Source: Rhodobacterales bacterium (GTDB lineage: Bacteria > Pseudomonadota > Alphaproteobacteria > Rhodobacterales > Rhodobacteraceae). Taken from it: a stretch of DNA of 5,212 nt. The notes below the pieces were generated by a model. It had not been told where the DNA came from. It saw nothing but the letters and a program-made list of their open reading frames with translations, and made no database searches. The stretch's first letter is position 1; each line of letters begins with the position of its first letter. Shown here piece after piece: positions 4,290 through 5,212 of this stretch. The stretch is from contig JANXPK010000001.1 in the NCBI GenBank assembly GCA_025357355.1, positions 1 through 5,212 on the forward strand. Direction: 5' to 3'. The translations under genes and the position numbers were made by a program.

Positions 4290-5192
4290 ATGCTGCGGAA
4301 CCTCGACATCACGTCGCTAAGGTCATTCGTCACCATTGCCGATGTCGGCGGCGTCACTCGGGCGGCTGCGGTCTTGAACCTGACGCAGTCTGCGGTGTCG
4401 ATGCAGATCAAGCGGCTTGAGGATATGCTGGGGGCCGACTTGCTCGACCGCTCGGCGCGCACTGTGGGCCTGACGCCGGTCGGAGAGCAGATGTTGTCTT
4501 ATGCGCGGCGCATTTTGGCGCTGAATGACGAGGTCTACGGTCTGCTGACTTTGCCGCAGTTTGAAGGCGAGGTCGTGCTGGGTGTGCCTCATGACATCGT
4601 CTATCCTGCGATCCCGCAGGTGCTGCATCGCTTCGCCAGGGATTACGCCAAGGTGAAGGTGCGGCTCTTGTCGTCGTTCACCAAGATGTTGCGCGAGCAA
4701 TTTGCCCGTGGTGAATGTGACGTGATTGTCACGACCGAAGATGAGGTGGGGCCGGGCGGGGTGATGTTGACCGAGTTGCAACTGGTCTGGATCGGTGCGC
4801 CCGGCGGGCAGGCCTAGAAGCAACGTCCCTTGCCGCTTGCCTACGAGCAGCGCTGCATTTTCCGCCAGGGGGTACAGGCGCGGCTGGATGCCGCGGGAAT
4901 TCCCTGGGTTCTGGCGGTGGACAGCGACAATACCCGAACGGTCGAGGCGAGCGTCAGCGCCGACCTCGCCGTGCACACGGTTCTGGAAGGCGCCGAGCCT
5001 CGCCATGTGGTGCGAATTCCCCATGGCGGCGCCTTGCCGGAACTAGCCCGCATGAAGGTTAACCTTTACGTCAAAGGCGCGGCACGTGGCATGGTGGTGG
5101 TGCGTCTGGCCGATCTGATCCGCCAAGCCTATGGCGAAAAGGTGGGCAGCCCGGTGACAACCCAACCAGACGAAGCCGGGACTTTCGTGTGA
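4290..5192 (+). pseudogene. LysR-type transcriptional regulator interrupted by an in-frame amber codon
   Basis: Read through, the frame has 300 codons, the usual length for a LysR-type regulator. Residues 3-63 are the winged helix-turn-helix: LDITSLRSFVTIADVGGVTR, then LNLTQSAVSMQIKRLEDMLG, then DLLDRSA and LTPVGEQML. The linker helix (70-88) and effector-binding domain (from about 93) follow. Codon 176 is TAG (4815-4817), directly after LVWIGAPGGQA. The same frame continues at once with KQRPLPLAYEQRC and VLAVDSDNTRTVEASVSADL to the TGA at 5190-5192. No frameshift or deletion is needed; a single base change (for example TGG to TAG) explains it. The 175-residue product would keep the DNA-binding domain but lose half of the effector domain. 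It is divergent from the DUF1127 gene, the likely target. The stop could also be a sequencing error, or be read through by a suppressor tRNA. Confidence 0.85.
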
Positions 5193-5212
5193 TAAGGCCC
5201 GAGGGTCCATAC

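Noticed and set aside
4830..5192. Separate gene starting at TTG 4830
   Set aside because: It lacks a ribosome-binding site and encodes only the second half of a LysR effector domain, in the same frame as the upstream half. It is better read as the tail of the interrupted regulator.
1..5212. CRISPR arrays, tRNA genes, insertion sequences, phage or attachment sites
   Set aside because: Nothing resembling regularly spaced repeats, tRNA arms, transposase motifs or long flanking repeats was seen.

Overview
The window looks like chromosomal DNA from a GC-rich alphaproteobacterium, most likely Rhodobacterales (Paracoccaceae/Rhodobacter type). This rests on the type A RNase P RNA with an alphaproteobacterial layout, the cysteine-free L33, a DUF1127 small protein, and strong G/C third-position bias. 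The assignment is from recognition of families only; no search was run.

Layout. (1) 1-170: 3' end of an AmiD-like N-acetylmuramoyl-L-alanine amidase. (2) About 178-590: rnpB, the RNase P RNA, with a likely promoter inside the end of the amidase gene. (3) 591-753: a gene-free, strikingly AT-rich stretch with a short perfect inverted repeat. (4) 754-1497: a class I SAM-dependent methyltransferase-like protein of unknown substrate. (5) 1610-1777: rpmG (ribosomal protein L33), a short gene with its own promoter, a hairpin in its leader, and a strong intrinsic terminator. (6) 1843-2535 and 2578-3057: a VIT1/CCC1-family metal transporter, then a GNAT acetyltransferase, probably co-transcribed. (7) 3057-3082: an intrinsic terminator read on the minus strand, where the GNAT gene converges on the next operon. 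(8) Minus strand, 4178 down to 3117: a DUF1127 small protein, a possible 38-codon reading frame overlapping both neighbours, and a Bax inhibitor-1/YccA-family membrane protein. (9) 4290-5192: a divergent LysR-type regulator interrupted by one in-frame amber codon.

Most of the window is housekeeping or common accessory content. The items most worth a second look are the LysR-type regulator, whose reading frame is intact over 300 codons apart from TAG at codon 176; the tiny GTGA-coupled frame between DUF1127 and the BI-1 gene; and two RNA-level arrangements around rpmG, namely a hairpin just upstream of its Shine-Dalgarno and a terminator placed immediately before the transporter start. No phage, insertion sequence, CRISPR array or tRNA gene was seen.
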